Assembly (NCBI RefSeq): GCF_050306235.1
Contig: NZ_JBLWFH010000005.1
Location: 186,001-250,000, forward strand
Reading direction: 5' to 3'
DNA from: Glaciecola sp947496235
GTDB taxonomy: Bacteria; Pseudomonadota; Gammaproteobacteria; Enterobacterales; Alteromonadaceae
DNA length: 64,000 nt
Positions 16,725 through 25,667 of this stretch are shown here, in pieces. Every line of letters starts with the position of its first letter. Within the stretch, counting starts at the first letter, position 1. The position numbers were made by a program, and so were the translations under genes. Below the pieces are notes generated by a model that ran no database searches, had not been told where the DNA came from, and saw only the letters and a program-made list of their open reading frames with translations.

Positions 16725-17600
16725 ATGTCTTGGATTTTATTTACCCTTATTGCGGTATTTTTTCAAACCTTTCGTAATGCCATTCAAAGCCAATTAAGTG
16801 CAACTGTGCCTACTGCTGGGGTTACACTGGCTCGCTTTTTATTTGCGCCACCTTTGGCCGCGGTTTATGTTTATTTAACTTCGGTTCGAGACAATATCGG
16901 AATTCCTGAGTTTCCTGCTAAATTTTGGATGTTCATTTGCCTAGCTGCAATTTTACAAATAGCCGCAACTTCCTTGATGGTGCAATTGTTTAAGCAAAAG
17001 AATTTTGCAGTGGGAGCAGGCTTAGCCAAAAGTGAAGCGTTAATGGCAGGTGTTCTAGGCATGCTATTTTTCGGTAGTTATTTGAGCTTGTTAGGCTGGT
17101 TGGGTATTGGCATAGGCGCAATTGCCGTATTTATTTTAAGTGGTTGGCGAAAAGGCGGCGATCTGACCTTAAAAACGGTGATTATTGGCTTGGCTTGTGG
17201 CACCTGTTTTGCCCTTACTTCTTTATATGTCAGAGAAGCCAGTCATACTTTAGATGTTCCTTATATTCAGGGCGCGGGTTGGGTTTTGTTTTGGGTGCTC
17301 AGTTTACAGACAATCATATTGTGTAGTTTTATTGCAATAAAACAACCTGACACTTTCAAAAAACTCGCTGCTCTGCCGGGTAAAACGTTGGCAGCTAGTG
17401 TCACTAGCTTCTTAGGTTCAGTCGGTTGGTTCACTGCAATGGCGTTGCAACATGTGGCCTATGTAAAAACCTTAGGCCAACTGGAAGTATTTACTACCAT
17501 GTTAATTAGCTTAATTTGGTTAAAGCAGCCGGTGAAAAAACATGAAATTATTGGTCTTTTATTAATTGCTATTGCCGCAATTTTGGTAATGTGGTCATAA
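16725..17600 (+). CDS. EamA/DMT superfamily transporter
   Basis: 291 residues with ten predicted membrane segments arranged as two EamA repeats (about 1-140 and 150-291). The second repeat ends with GQLEVFTTMLISLIWLKQPV and a final helix, as in drug/metabolite permeases such as RhaT-like or YdcZ-like exporters. Inner membrane; substrate cannot be told from sequence. Monocistronic as far as spacing shows, 77 bases ahead of the metallo-hydrolase gene. Confidence 0.85.
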   Translation: MSWILFTLIAVFFQTFRNAIQSQLSATVPTAGVTLARFLFAPPLAAVYVYLTSVRDNIGIPEFPAKFWMFICLAAILQIAATSLMVQLFKQKNFAVGAGLAKSEALMAGVLGMLFFGSYLSLLGWLGIGIGAIAVFILSGWRKGGDLTLKTVIIGLACGTCFALTSLYVREASHTLDVPYIQGAGWVLFWVLSLQTIILCSFIAIKQPDTFKKLAALPGKTLAASVTSFLGSVGWFTAMALQHVAYVKTLGQLEVFTTMLISLIWLKQPVKKHEIIGLLLIAIAAILVMWS

Positions 17601-17677
17601 AAGCTTATTCACTCTAGTTAGTTAACCCGTAATAATTTTGATACCATCAAGACATCAATAAATAAGAAGATAAAGCC

Positions 17678-18322
17678 GTGAATATAGTTGTCATTCCTGT
17701 AACACCTTTTGCACAAAACTGCTCACTCATTTGGGACTCACAAACCATGCAAGGGGCGTTAGTCGATCCCGGAGGTGATGCTCAGAAGATCTACGCACAG
17801 GTTGAGAAGAACAATGTCACAATCACCAAGATTATCCTAACCCATGGGCATCTTGACCACGTTGGCGGTACACTAGAAGTCGCCGAACATTTTAAGGTGC
17901 CAATCATAGGTCCACATATTGGCGACAAATTTTGGCTAGATGGGCTTATGCAACAAAGCCAAATGTTTGGATTCCCTCCAGCAAAACCTTTTTCCCCTGA
18001 TCAGTGGCTCACCGAAGACGATGAAATCGCAATTGGCAATCAAACATTGAGCATATTGCACTGTCCGGGACATACGCCAGGGCATGTTGCACTAGTTGAA
18101 AGAAATAGTAATAAGGTCATTGTGGGCGATATTATTTTTGCGGGTTCAATTGGTAGAACAGATTTCCCTCAAGGTAATCATCAACAACTCATTACCTCTA
18201 TACGTGAAAAATTGTTTCAATTGCCGGGTGACATGCAGGTGTATCCAGGACATGGACCCACTACTACTATTTCAAAAGAAAAAGCTACTAATCCTTTTGT
18301 TGCAGATGCAAAGTTTGGCTAG
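17678..18322 (+). CDS. Metallo-beta-lactamase fold hydrolase (YcbL / glyoxalase II-like)
   Basis: 214 residues from a GTG start with AAGAAG upstream. Metal motifs: THGHLDH (H56, H58, D60, H61), HCPGHTPGH, the bridging Asp in VGDIIFAGSIGRTDFP and the final His in YPGHGPTT. GRTDFPQGN and the short length match E. coli/Salmonella YcbL, a type II glyoxalase-like enzyme lacking the C-terminal helical domain of classical GloB. Likely hydrolyses a thioester such as S-lactoylglutathione; exact substrate unproven. Cytoplasmic. Confidence 0.9.
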   Translation: MNIVVIPVTPFAQNCSLIWDSQTMQGALVDPGGDAQKIYAQVEKNNVTITKIILTHGHLDHVGGTLEVAEHFKVPIIGPHIGDKFWLDGLMQQSQMFGFPPAKPFSPDQWLTEDDEIAIGNQTLSILHCPGHTPGHVALVERNSNKVIVGDIIFAGSIGRTDFPQGNHQQLITSIREKLFQLPGDMQVYPGHGPTTTISKEKATNPFVADAKFG

Positions 18323-18596
18323 TGCCATAAAAACTTCATTTTGGAAATTTTTAGCTCAAGTTACATGTTTAAGGGCAAATAGTATTCACGGAATATTTGT
18401 TTAAGCGATAACTCATCCAACCATTAAAAATTGTATGTCTTCTATACTAATAAATGAAATTTGGTTTGAATTATCCCTGTAGGGCAAAAAAACCCTTTTA
18501 CTGGGGATCATTTAGAGGTAACGTATACTATCTTAATTGCGGGGTGAGAAGTAAGTTAGTACCTGCACAGCGGTAGAATAATAAGAGTAATACCAG

Positions 18597-20324
18597 ATGG
18601 AGATGAGAAGACGCTTAAGGGTGCTTGTTGTTGACGATGATCTAGTTGATAGAAAAATCATTCGTCGTACACTAACTGCGAATTCTTTTGAAGTAGATAT
18701 GGTCGAGGCCACCTCAGTTACACAGGGCCTTGGTCTGCTAAGAGAAAGTAGTTTTGATGTCATTTTGCTGGACTATCGCATGCCCGGCACTGACGGCATT
18801 CAAATGGTACGTGAACTTAGATCTAGACCTGATTTAGGTAGCGTAGCCATTATCATGATGAGCTCAGCGGAAAGCGAAGCGCTTGCTGTGGAATGTATTG
18901 AAGCCGGCGCTCAGGATTTTATTCTCAAATCAGATATCGGAAAGCTCAACTTACAACGTGCTATCACCCATGCTCAAAAGCGCTTTGAACTCGAACATAA
19001 ACTCCACCAAAACTATTTAAACGTTAAGCACCTATCAGAAAAAGATCCTCTTACGGGGTTGTCTAATCGGTATCATTTTAACCAATTAATGAGTTTGTTA
19101 ATTGATACTGAGGGTAAAACTCATAACGATGTAGCGCTAATTTTAATCGATCTAGATAATTTTAAATTTATCAATGACACCATGGGGCATGATGCTGGTG
19201 ATCGATTGTTAATTGAGTTTTCTAAACGGATAAAAAACCAATTGCGTCGGCATGAAAGCTTTGCTCGCTTGGGAGGCGACGAGTTTGCCATCATACTTAA
19301 TGGAGTTCGATCTCCGGAGCAAGTGGAAATGGTAGCGAAACGTATTCACAGTGCCTTACATTCCCCCATTACCATCGAAGAAAACGAAATTGAGTGTAAT
19401 GCCAGCGTAGGCGCTGCTATGTATCCTCATCAAGCCAAGAGTAAAGACGAGTTGGTTAAGTTTGCTGATGTTGCCATGTACAGCGCTAAGCGGGCAGGCA
19501 AAGGCATGGTGAAACTTTATAATGAATCCATGCGAGCTACCTTTAGCCGACAATACGATATTCAAGTGGGGTTGAGAAAGCACCTGACGGATAAATCCTT
19601 TGATGTGTTTTTCCAACCTGTCATTGATCTTAAAACCGGTGGTGAAGTTGGTTATGAAGCGTTAATTCGTTGGCCGCAGGTGTCTGAAGCGGAAGAGAGC
19701 TTTGTACCTGACGAATTTATTCCTATTGCTGAACAAAATAACGATATTCATGCAATCGGTAACCTAGTCATAGACAGAGCTATTGAACAAATTGCCCATT
19801 GGCAACGCAGCACTAGCCAGAGTACTTTTATCGCGATTAATATATCGCCTATACAATTACAGTTTCCTAAAATTACCCAGTACATTATTCAGCGCGCTGA
19901 ATATTATCAGGTACAGCCAGAGACTATAGTGCTAGAAATCACTGAAACCGCACTGTTTGAAAAACAACAAGCAATTAAAGAATCCATTGAAACCTTATCT
20001 GATTACGGCTTTATTATTTCATTAGATGATTTTGGCGTTGGTTACTCTTCTATTTCCCATCTAATTAACTATCCCATAGATATAGTGAAATTGGATAAAT
20101 CGCTATTCACAATGGATGAAAGTGAAGAGAAAAGACTAGCAGTATTTGAAGCTTTGGCTAGCATGCTTAAACGTCTGAATATGAAAGTAGTCGCTGAAGG
20201 AATTGAAACCGAAGAGCATTTAAAAATCTGTAAATCTTTGGGAATCGACCACGGGCAGGGTTTCTTATTTGCAAAGCCTGTTGATGCAAGAGAAATTGAA
20301 ACACGTTGGTTGATGCACGCTTAA
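18597..20324 (+). CDS. Response regulator with GGDEF and EAL domains (c-di-GMP turnover)
   Basis: 575 residues: REC (about 8-125, acidic pocket D13/D14, phospho-acceptor D59 in ILLDYRMPGTDG), GGDEF (about 145-305) with intact LGGDEF, and EAL (about 320-565) with intact YEALIRW, NISPIQL, DDFGVGYSS and the loop KLDKSLF. Both catalytic sites look intact, so it may make or degrade cyclic di-GMP depending on phosphorylation. The inhibitory I-site reads RRHE instead of RxxD, so product inhibition may be weak. No kinase is next to it; the orphan kinase at 10182 is only one possible partner. ATG at 18597 chosen; a second ATG lies two codons on. Confidence 0.92.
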   Translation: MEMRRRLRVLVVDDDLVDRKIIRRTLTANSFEVDMVEATSVTQGLGLLRESSFDVILLDYRMPGTDGIQMVRELRSRPDLGSVAIIMMSSAESEALAVECIEAGAQDFILKSDIGKLNLQRAITHAQKRFELEHKLHQNYLNVKHLSEKDPLTGLSNRYHFNQLMSLLIDTEGKTHNDVALILIDLDNFKFINDTMGHDAGDRLLIEFSKRIKNQLRRHESFARLGGDEFAIILNGVRSPEQVEMVAKRIHSALHSPITIEENEIECNASVGAAMYPHQAKSKDELVKFADVAMYSAKRAGKGMVKLYNESMRATFSRQYDIQVGLRKHLTDKSFDVFFQPVIDLKTGGEVGYEALIRWPQVSEAEESFVPDEFIPIAEQNNDIHAIGNLVIDRAIEQIAHWQRSTSQSTFIAINISPIQLQFPKITQYIIQRAEYYQVQPETIVLEITETALFEKQQAIKESIETLSDYGFIISLDDFGVGYSSISHLINYPIDIVKLDKSLFTMDESEEKRLAVFEALASMLKRLNMKVVAEGIETEEHLKICKSLGIDHGQGFLFAKPVDAREIETRWLMHA

Positions 20325-20345
20325 CATAAAATAACAGAAAAAAAT

Positions 20346-20369
20346 AAGCCCTCATTTTGAGGGCTTTTT
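20346..20369. terminator. Terminator between the GGDEF-EAL gene and the RND pump gene
   Basis: AAGCCCTCA, TTT, TGAGGGCTT then T tract; A-rich on the other side. Serves both convergent genes. Confidence 0.88.
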
Positions 20370-20371
20370 CG

Positions 20372-23300
20372 TTATTTTGAAAAACTTTCTTGTTGATGTT
20401 TTTGCTGTTCAGATAGCTCAGTCTCTAACTGGCGGGTGACAGCTTCAGGCGAGTTAGTCTTACGGGTTATCAAGCTATAGGCAACTGGCACTATGTAGAG
20501 AGTAAATACAGTGGCTGCACAAACTCCAGCCAGAATCACCGTGCCTATTACTTCTCTAGTTTCAGCCCCTGCGCCACTACTCAACATTAGCGGAATTGAT
20601 CCTGCTATTGTGGTGAGCCCTGTCATTACTATAGGTCTGAAGCGAGTGCTGGTCGCTTCTTCCAACGCATCATCGAAGTCTCTACCTTCATCACGCAACT
20701 GATTGGCGAATTCTACAATTAGGATGCCATTCTTAGCGGCTAAACCTACTAAGATAATCAATGCAATTTGTGAATAAATGTTGAGTGAAAAGCCTGTTAA
20801 ATAGAGCCCTAACAATCCGCCGCCCATAGCGAGAGGCACGGTCAGCATGATCACAAAAGGATGGATAAAGCTTTCAAATTGTGCGGCTAACACTAAAAAC
20901 ACTACAGCTAGACCTAACAAGAAGACAAAAATAATTGAGCTACCTGCATTAATAAAGTCGCGACTTTCGCCTTTATAATCAATGACTGCGGTTTCAGGTA
21001 AATCTTCAATGACTTGTTGTTGTAAATATTCTAATGCTGTTCCTAATGTTAAACTGTCGTTCAAATTGGCTTCTAAGGTTATTGCGCGGATCCTGTTGTA
21101 CCTTGAAAGCGTTTCAGCGGCTGCATACTCATCAATATCCACTAAATTAGAAAGTGGTATCAATTGATTGGTGCGTTCAGATCTTACATAAATATTCTTA
21201 ATATCACTAAATGATCGTTGAGCGTCTCTTTCACCCTCTACTATGACATCGTATTCTTCACCCTTGTCTAAAAAGGTAGTGATCCTGCGACCACCCATCA
21301 TAGTTTCCAAAGTACGCCCAATTTCTTGAACTGTCACGCCTAGTGCGGCTGCCCGATCATAATTCACTGCGAAATCTATCTGAGGCCGGGTTTCTTTGTA
21401 GTCAGAATCTAATCCGATTAAACCTGGTTTATCTTTTTCAATTTCATCAAAGATAATATCTCGCCATTCAGCTAATTCATCGTAGGTTGAGCCTCCGATA
21501 ACAAATTGCACAGGTTTTTGGGTACCACCCCCTAAACCTTGACGCATTACTGGGAATACTCTTACGCCGGGAAGATTGCCTAAGGAACCTCTAACTTCAT
21601 CCATAATCTCAAATGCTGGACGACGCTTTGACCAATCTTCCAACAACACAATAACGATACCGCCGCTGAAGTTTTCTATGCTGCCAAATGCTCTTGGTGC
21701 TCTTACCAGAAGTCTTCTGACTTCGCCAGAGTCGACATACTTCATCATCCGACTTTCGATTTCATTCATGTATGTTTTTATGTATTCGTAAGAGGAGCCT
21801 TCGGGACCATTAACCATAACAAAAAAAGCGCCTCGATCTTCTCTTGGGGCAAACTCTTGTTTTACATTGGGGTAGAGCCAGGCGGTTCCCGCTATTAATA
21901 AAACAAATATAAGCACTATACCGATTGGCGTTTTTAGACAGTAGTTCAATGAGCGCATGTAGCCCTTACGCAAAGAATTCACAATGGAAGAGGTGATCCT
22001 GACAGGTAAGGTGGCTTTGCCATCATCATGTTTCAATATTTTTGACGCTAACATTGGCGAAAGGGTAAGTGCCACCAAGGAGGAAAATACTACGGCGGCA
22101 GCGATAGTGAGGGCAAATTCAGTAAACAGCCTGCCTATGTCGCCCTCTAAAAAAGTAATGGGAACAAACACTGCTACTAACACTAAGGTAGTTGCAATAA
22201 CCGCGAAACCAACTTGTCTTGTGCCTCTGTAAGCCGCAACAAGTTTAGTCTCTTTAAGTTCTTGTAGGCGTCTGGTGATGTTTTCCAAAACTACAATGGC
22301 GTCATCTACGACTAATCCGATGGCCAAAACTAGCGCGAGCAAAGTAAGTAGATTAATCGAGAATCCGAGCATGTAAACAACGATAAAGGTCGCTGTAATG
22401 GATACAGGAACAGTTACCGCTGGGATTATCATGGCCCGCACACTACCCAAAAACAAATAGATGACAAGCACTACACAACCTATAGCGATGAATAAAGTCG
22501 CGTAGACTTCTTCAATTGCCGCCTCTATAAAAACTGAAGCATCGTAACTTTGCTCGATAGACATGCCATCGGGTAAATTTTGGTTGAGTTTTGCAGTTAG
22601 GGCTTTAACGTTGCGAGCAACTTCAATGGTATTGGCTGTAGATTGTTTGATAACGCCAATGCCCACCATGGGAATGCCATTACCTCTAAAAAATGTCCGG
22701 TCTTCCTCTAGCCCCAGTTCAACCCGAGCCACGTCGCCAAGGCGCACTAAGTAACCATCCTCACCTTGGGCCAACACCAACTCACCAAATTTTTCAGCAC
22801 TGGTGAAATTTCTGTCTACTCTGGCTTTGAACATACGTTGTTCAGATTCCAAACTACCTGCTGGCAGTTCCACGTTTTCAGCACGTAAAGCTCGTTCTAC
22901 GTCAGAAACGCTAAGACCTTTTGCGGCTAGCTGTTGACGGTTCAACCAAATGCGCATGGCGTATCGCTGGCTACCACCAACCCGTATTCTGGCAACACCA
23001 TCAAGAGTGGAATATTGGTCAACTATGTAGCGTTCGGCGTAATCAGTTAGTTCGGGAACCGACATTTCAGAACTGGCAAGGTTTTGCCAAATAATAACAT
23101 CATCGCTGCTATCCACTTTTTGCACTTCTGGTGGTTCAGATTCTTCTGGCAAATTGTCTTGAACCCCGGCAATTCTATCGCGAATATCATTAGCTGCGGA
23201 ATCTACATCTCGACCAATTGAGAACTCGATAGTAACGTTGGATTCGCCGTCTTGAGAACTCGACTGAATAAACTCAATTCCTTCGACTCCCGCGATACGT

Positions 23301-23506
23301 TCTTCAATAACTTCGGTAATACGTGTTTCTACAATATTCGCAGGAGCCCCAGGATAGGCAACTTCAACTGTCACTATAGGTGGATCAATATCGGGATACT
23401 CACGCAATGACAAACGATCAAATGATACAAGTCCAAACGCAATTAATAAAAGTGAGATAACACTAGCAAATACAGGCCTCTTTACGGAAATATCGGATAA
23501 CAACAT
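20372..23506 (-). CDS. RND efflux transporter, HAE1/AcrB-like inner-membrane pump
   Basis: 1044 residues, full length. Begins MLLSDISVKRPVFASVIS; pairs of large periplasmic loops separated by 12 membrane helices. The proton-relay Asp pair is present in GLVVDDAIVVLENITRR, and the second half has GLAAKNGILIVEFANQLRD and the ARFRPIVMT-like motif TSTRFRPIVMTGLTT. It works as a trimer with the adaptor encoded just upstream and an outer-membrane TolC-type channel, absent here. Cognate of the MexW/VexF-like branch by overall look. Three bases separate it from the adaptor gene, so they form an operon. Substrates cannot be told. Confidence 0.95.
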   Translation of the reverse strand: MLLSDISVKRPVFASVISLLLIAFGLVSFDRLSLREYPDIDPPIVTVEVAYPGAPANIVETRITEVIEERIAGVEGIEFIQSSSQDGESNVTIEFSIGRDVDSAANDIRDRIAGVQDNLPEESEPPEVQKVDSSDDVIIWQNLASSEMSVPELTDYAERYIVDQYSTLDGVARIRVGGSQRYAMRIWLNRQQLAAKGLSVSDVERALRAENVELPAGSLESEQRMFKARVDRNFTSAEKFGELVLAQGEDGYLVRLGDVARVELGLEEDRTFFRGNGIPMVGIGVIKQSTANTIEVARNVKALTAKLNQNLPDGMSIEQSYDASVFIEAAIEEVYATLFIAIGCVVLVIYLFLGSVRAMIIPAVTVPVSITATFIVVYMLGFSINLLTLLALVLAIGLVVDDAIVVLENITRRLQELKETKLVAAYRGTRQVGFAVIATTLVLVAVFVPITFLEGDIGRLFTEFALTIAAAVVFSSLVALTLSPMLASKILKHDDGKATLPVRITSSIVNSLRKGYMRSLNYCLKTPIGIVLIFVLLIAGTAWLYPNVKQEFAPREDRGAFFVMVNGPEGSSYEYIKTYMNEIESRMMKYVDSGEVRRLLVRAPRAFGSIENFSGGIVIVLLEDWSKRRPAFEIMDEVRGSLGNLPGVRVFPVMRQGLGGGTQKPVQFVIGGSTYDELAEWRDIIFDEIEKDKPGLIGLDSDYKETRPQIDFAVNYDRAAALGVTVQEIGRTLETMMGGRRITTFLDKGEEYDVIVEGERDAQRSFSDIKNIYVRSERTNQLIPLSNLVDIDEYAAAETLSRYNRIRAITLEANLNDSLTLGTALEYLQQQVIEDLPETAVIDYKGESRDFINAGSSIIFVFLLGLAVVFLVLAAQFESFIHPFVIMLTVPLAMGGGLLGLYLTGFSLNIYSQIALIILVGLAAKNGILIVEFANQLRDEGRDFDDALEEATSTRFRPIVMTGLTTIAGSIPLMLSSGAGAETREVIGTVILAGVCAATVFTLYIVPVAYSLITRKTNSPEAVTRQLETELSEQQKHQQESFSK

Positions 23507-23509
23507 GGT

Positions 23510-24571
23510 TTAACCTTTTCTTCCTGAACTTTGTAATATAGAGGTTATAGAAACGTCTGCTGTTTGCTCTCCTAATACTGTGACTTCAGCGCCTGGCAAG
23601 GCTTTAGTGATTCCATGAGTGACGACTTTATCACCTGCAGATAACCCTTGTACGATTTCAGCTTCTCCAGCCCTTCTGGTACCTAACTCAATTTGTCTTC
23701 GCTCTACGGTACTAGCGCCATTTTTGTTACTTAAGACCAGTACAAAATTCTTATTACCAGAAGGGATTAAAGCTTCTTCAGGTATAATTAATGCCTGCCG
23801 TGGATTTGCCTGAATGGTGACAGTCATTAATAAACCGGGTTTTAGTTTGCGCTCAGGATTTGGAATAATGGCTCGAACAATAATGGAGCGCGTGACAGGA
23901 TCGATTCGACTGTCTACATTTAGCACTTTGCCGTCAAAGATTTCGTCTTTAAAGGCATCACTTTTGGCTTTGATTTCAACACCAGACCCAAGTACTGGTA
24001 AGAACACAGAGGGCACGGAAAAATCCAATTTCATTACACTATCATCATCTAAAGTCGTGATAGTGTCGCCTGGTCGCACTAAGGAACCAACGCTGACATT
24101 GCGTAAACCAAGTACGCCAGCAAAGGGGGCTTTTATTGTCCTGAGTGCTAAACGAGAACGGATCGCTTTGATTCTTGCTTCAGCGGTTTCTACTTCTCGC
24201 TGTTGTTCATCTAACAAAGATTCTGTGGAAGCATTTTGCGCAGCCAAAGAAGATAAGCGTGACACTTGCTTTTTAGCTTCGTTTAATCGGGACATTTCTT
24301 CTGCCAATAGAGCTTGCTGCTCGCTATCGTCCATTTCAACTAGCACATCGCCTCGATTTACCCTTTGACCATCTTGAAAATGCACAGCAGTAATCATCTC
24401 GGTAACATTTGCTGTTAAATCAACACTTTCATTGGCGCGCAATGTGCCCAGTGCTTCAACGGTATCGGCCATTTCATTTTGTTCAACAGTTGCCACAATG
24501 ACGGAAGTTTGTGCTTGTGCAAAAAATGCAAGCGCACTTAAAAATATAAAAGCGGGGAAAAAAAGTTTCAC
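23510..24571 (-). CDS. RND efflux periplasmic adaptor (membrane fusion protein)
   Basis: 353 residues with a signal peptide (FPAFIFLSALAFFAQA). The order is typical: barrel-sandwich/lipoyl half (VDLTANVTEMITAVHFQDGQ), coiled-coil hairpin (about 75-135, EEMSRLNEAKKQVSRL), second lipoyl half (IKAPFAGVLGLRNVSVGSLV), beta-barrel and membrane-proximal domain (GLSAGDKVVTHGITKALPG). No lipobox Cys, so probably a soluble periplasmic form. First gene of the two-gene pump operon; no dedicated TetR/LysR regulator adjoins it. Confidence 0.93.
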   Translation of the reverse strand: MKLFFPAFIFLSALAFFAQAQTSVIVATVEQNEMADTVEALGTLRANESVDLTANVTEMITAVHFQDGQRVNRGDVLVEMDDSEQQALLAEEMSRLNEAKKQVSRLSSLAAQNASTESLLDEQQREVETAEARIKAIRSRLALRTIKAPFAGVLGLRNVSVGSLVRPGDTITTLDDDSVMKLDFSVPSVFLPVLGSGVEIKAKSDAFKDEIFDGKVLNVDSRIDPVTRSIIVRAIIPNPERKLKPGLLMTVTIQANPRQALIIPEEALIPSGNKNFVLVLSNKNGASTVERRQIELGTRRAGEAEIVQGLSAGDKVVTHGITKALPGAEVTVLGEQTADVSITSILQSSGRKG

Positions 24572-24634
24572 TCTACTGCCCTGAGATTATGGATATCCTA
24601 ATGTACGTATTAGGTGACCGGATGGATTGACTTT

Positions 24635-25528
24635 TTATTCATCAGTTAACACAGTTATTATGACTGTATTTCCGCAACCGACATATCGGATGTCATCCAA
24701 GCAAGAAGATTTAGCTAACGCAATTCCTCTACCATGAAGATCAAAGGCTCTTTCAGGGTCAAATTCTAGATATTTTTGCCATTCAAAACCTTTGCCTTGG
24801 TCGCAAATAGTGATGGTACAGGTGCCTGAGTGTCTTGCGAGTAAAACTGACACTTTTCGGTCGCAATAAGGGGGCGTTTTAAGGCGATGCTCGACCTCTT
24901 CTAACCAGCATTCATCCTCTAATAATTGGCTTTTTTCATCATAAGTGATGCCTAAGTTTCCATGTTCAATAGCATTTAGGAGCAACTCAGAATATCCATT
25001 TACAGAGCGTAAAGGATCTTTACCTGCATCGGCTAACACTATAGCCAAGCTTTTTGCTTCTTCAATTGTTCTAATTTCAAATTCTGCACGTTTCATGCTC
25101 TGCAAACCTTTAGCATGTCGGCCAATTTGAGATTGTAATTCCCGTTTAAACTTTAGTTCACTAATTGCTTTTCTTACTACTTGACGAACTACAGAATCTG
25201 CCGATGGCTTTGTTAGGTAATAACTGGCACCGGCTTTAAGGCCTTCTGAAACTTGTTGTTGGTAATTATCAGAGGTTAACATAATCACCGGAATTTCTTT
25301 GTGAGCAGGGTCAGATTTCAGTTTTTCCAGTAAACCTAATCCATCTAATTTGGGCATGTGTTTATCGAGAAGAATCAATTCAAATTGATATTCGTCAGAC
25401 GTTATTAGTTCCCAAGCTCTTGCTCCATCTTCTGCCAACACTACATCATAACCAGCTTGAGCAAGTATTTCCTGATTAAGCATGCGCATAACTTTGTTAT
25501 CGTCAACGATAAGAATCTTTTCTGCCAA
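24635..25528 (-). CDS. Response regulator with C-terminal RsbW-like ATPase domain
   Basis: About 298 residues: REC domain (about 3-120, phospho-acceptor D55 in LILLDKHMPKLDG), coiled-coil linker (about 120-165), then a HATPase domain (about 175-298) with N box LLLNAIEHGNLG, CDQGKGFEW and HGRGIALAKS, the form seen in RsbW/anti-sigma serine kinases rather than in histidine kinases. The start is best placed at TTG 25528, with TAGGAG eight bases upstream and KILIVDD following at once; the longer frame up to 25612 has an unlikely, Tyr/Phe-rich N-terminus. The design suggests phosphorylation-controlled partner switching, but no STAS antagonist or sigma gene adjoins. Confidence 0.82.
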   Translation of the reverse strand: MAEKILIVDDNKVMRMLNQEILAQAGYDVVLAEDGARAWELITSDEYQFELILLDKHMPKLDGLGLLEKLKSDPAHKEIPVIMLTSDNYQQQVSEGLKAGASYYLTKPSADSVVRQVVRKAISELKFKRELQSQIGRHAKGLQSMKRAEFEIRTIEEAKSLAIVLADAGKDPLRSVNGYSELLLNAIEHGNLGITYDEKSQLLEDECWLEEVEHRLKTPPYCDRKVSVLLARHSGTCTITICDQGKGFEWQKYLEFDPERAFDLHGRGIALAKSSCLDDIRYVGCGNTVIITVLTDE

Positions 25529-25625
25529 TCGAGCATCTCCTAAGGCAAAGAAATAGTACGAAATATCAACAACAAAAGTGTAGTAGTAGTCTGTAAAAAC
25601 GCAAGGAACCAAGTTAAGAGAATGA

Positions 25626-25656
25626 ACGAGATATCAAGGTATCATTGATATCTCGT
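25626..25656. terminator. 12-bp perfect hairpin after the GH51 gene
   Basis: ACGAGATATCAA (25626-25637), 7-base loop, TTGATATCTCGT (25645-25656). On the minus strand it lies 11 bases beyond the GH51 stop. No T tract follows, so it may be a stabilising or Rho-assisted terminator hairpin. Confidence 0.55.
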
Positions 25657-25667
25657 AAATAGACAAG

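Noticed and set aside
23814..24368. 184-codon open frame on the plus strand
   Set aside because: It lies wholly inside the RND adaptor gene on the opposite strand and is rich in Ser/Thr/Leu, typical of a shadow frame.
25529..25612. A longer N-terminus for the response regulator
   Set aside because: The added residues are Tyr/Phe-rich and lack a ribosome-binding site, while TTG 25528 has TAGGAG eight bases upstream directly before the conserved KILIVDD.
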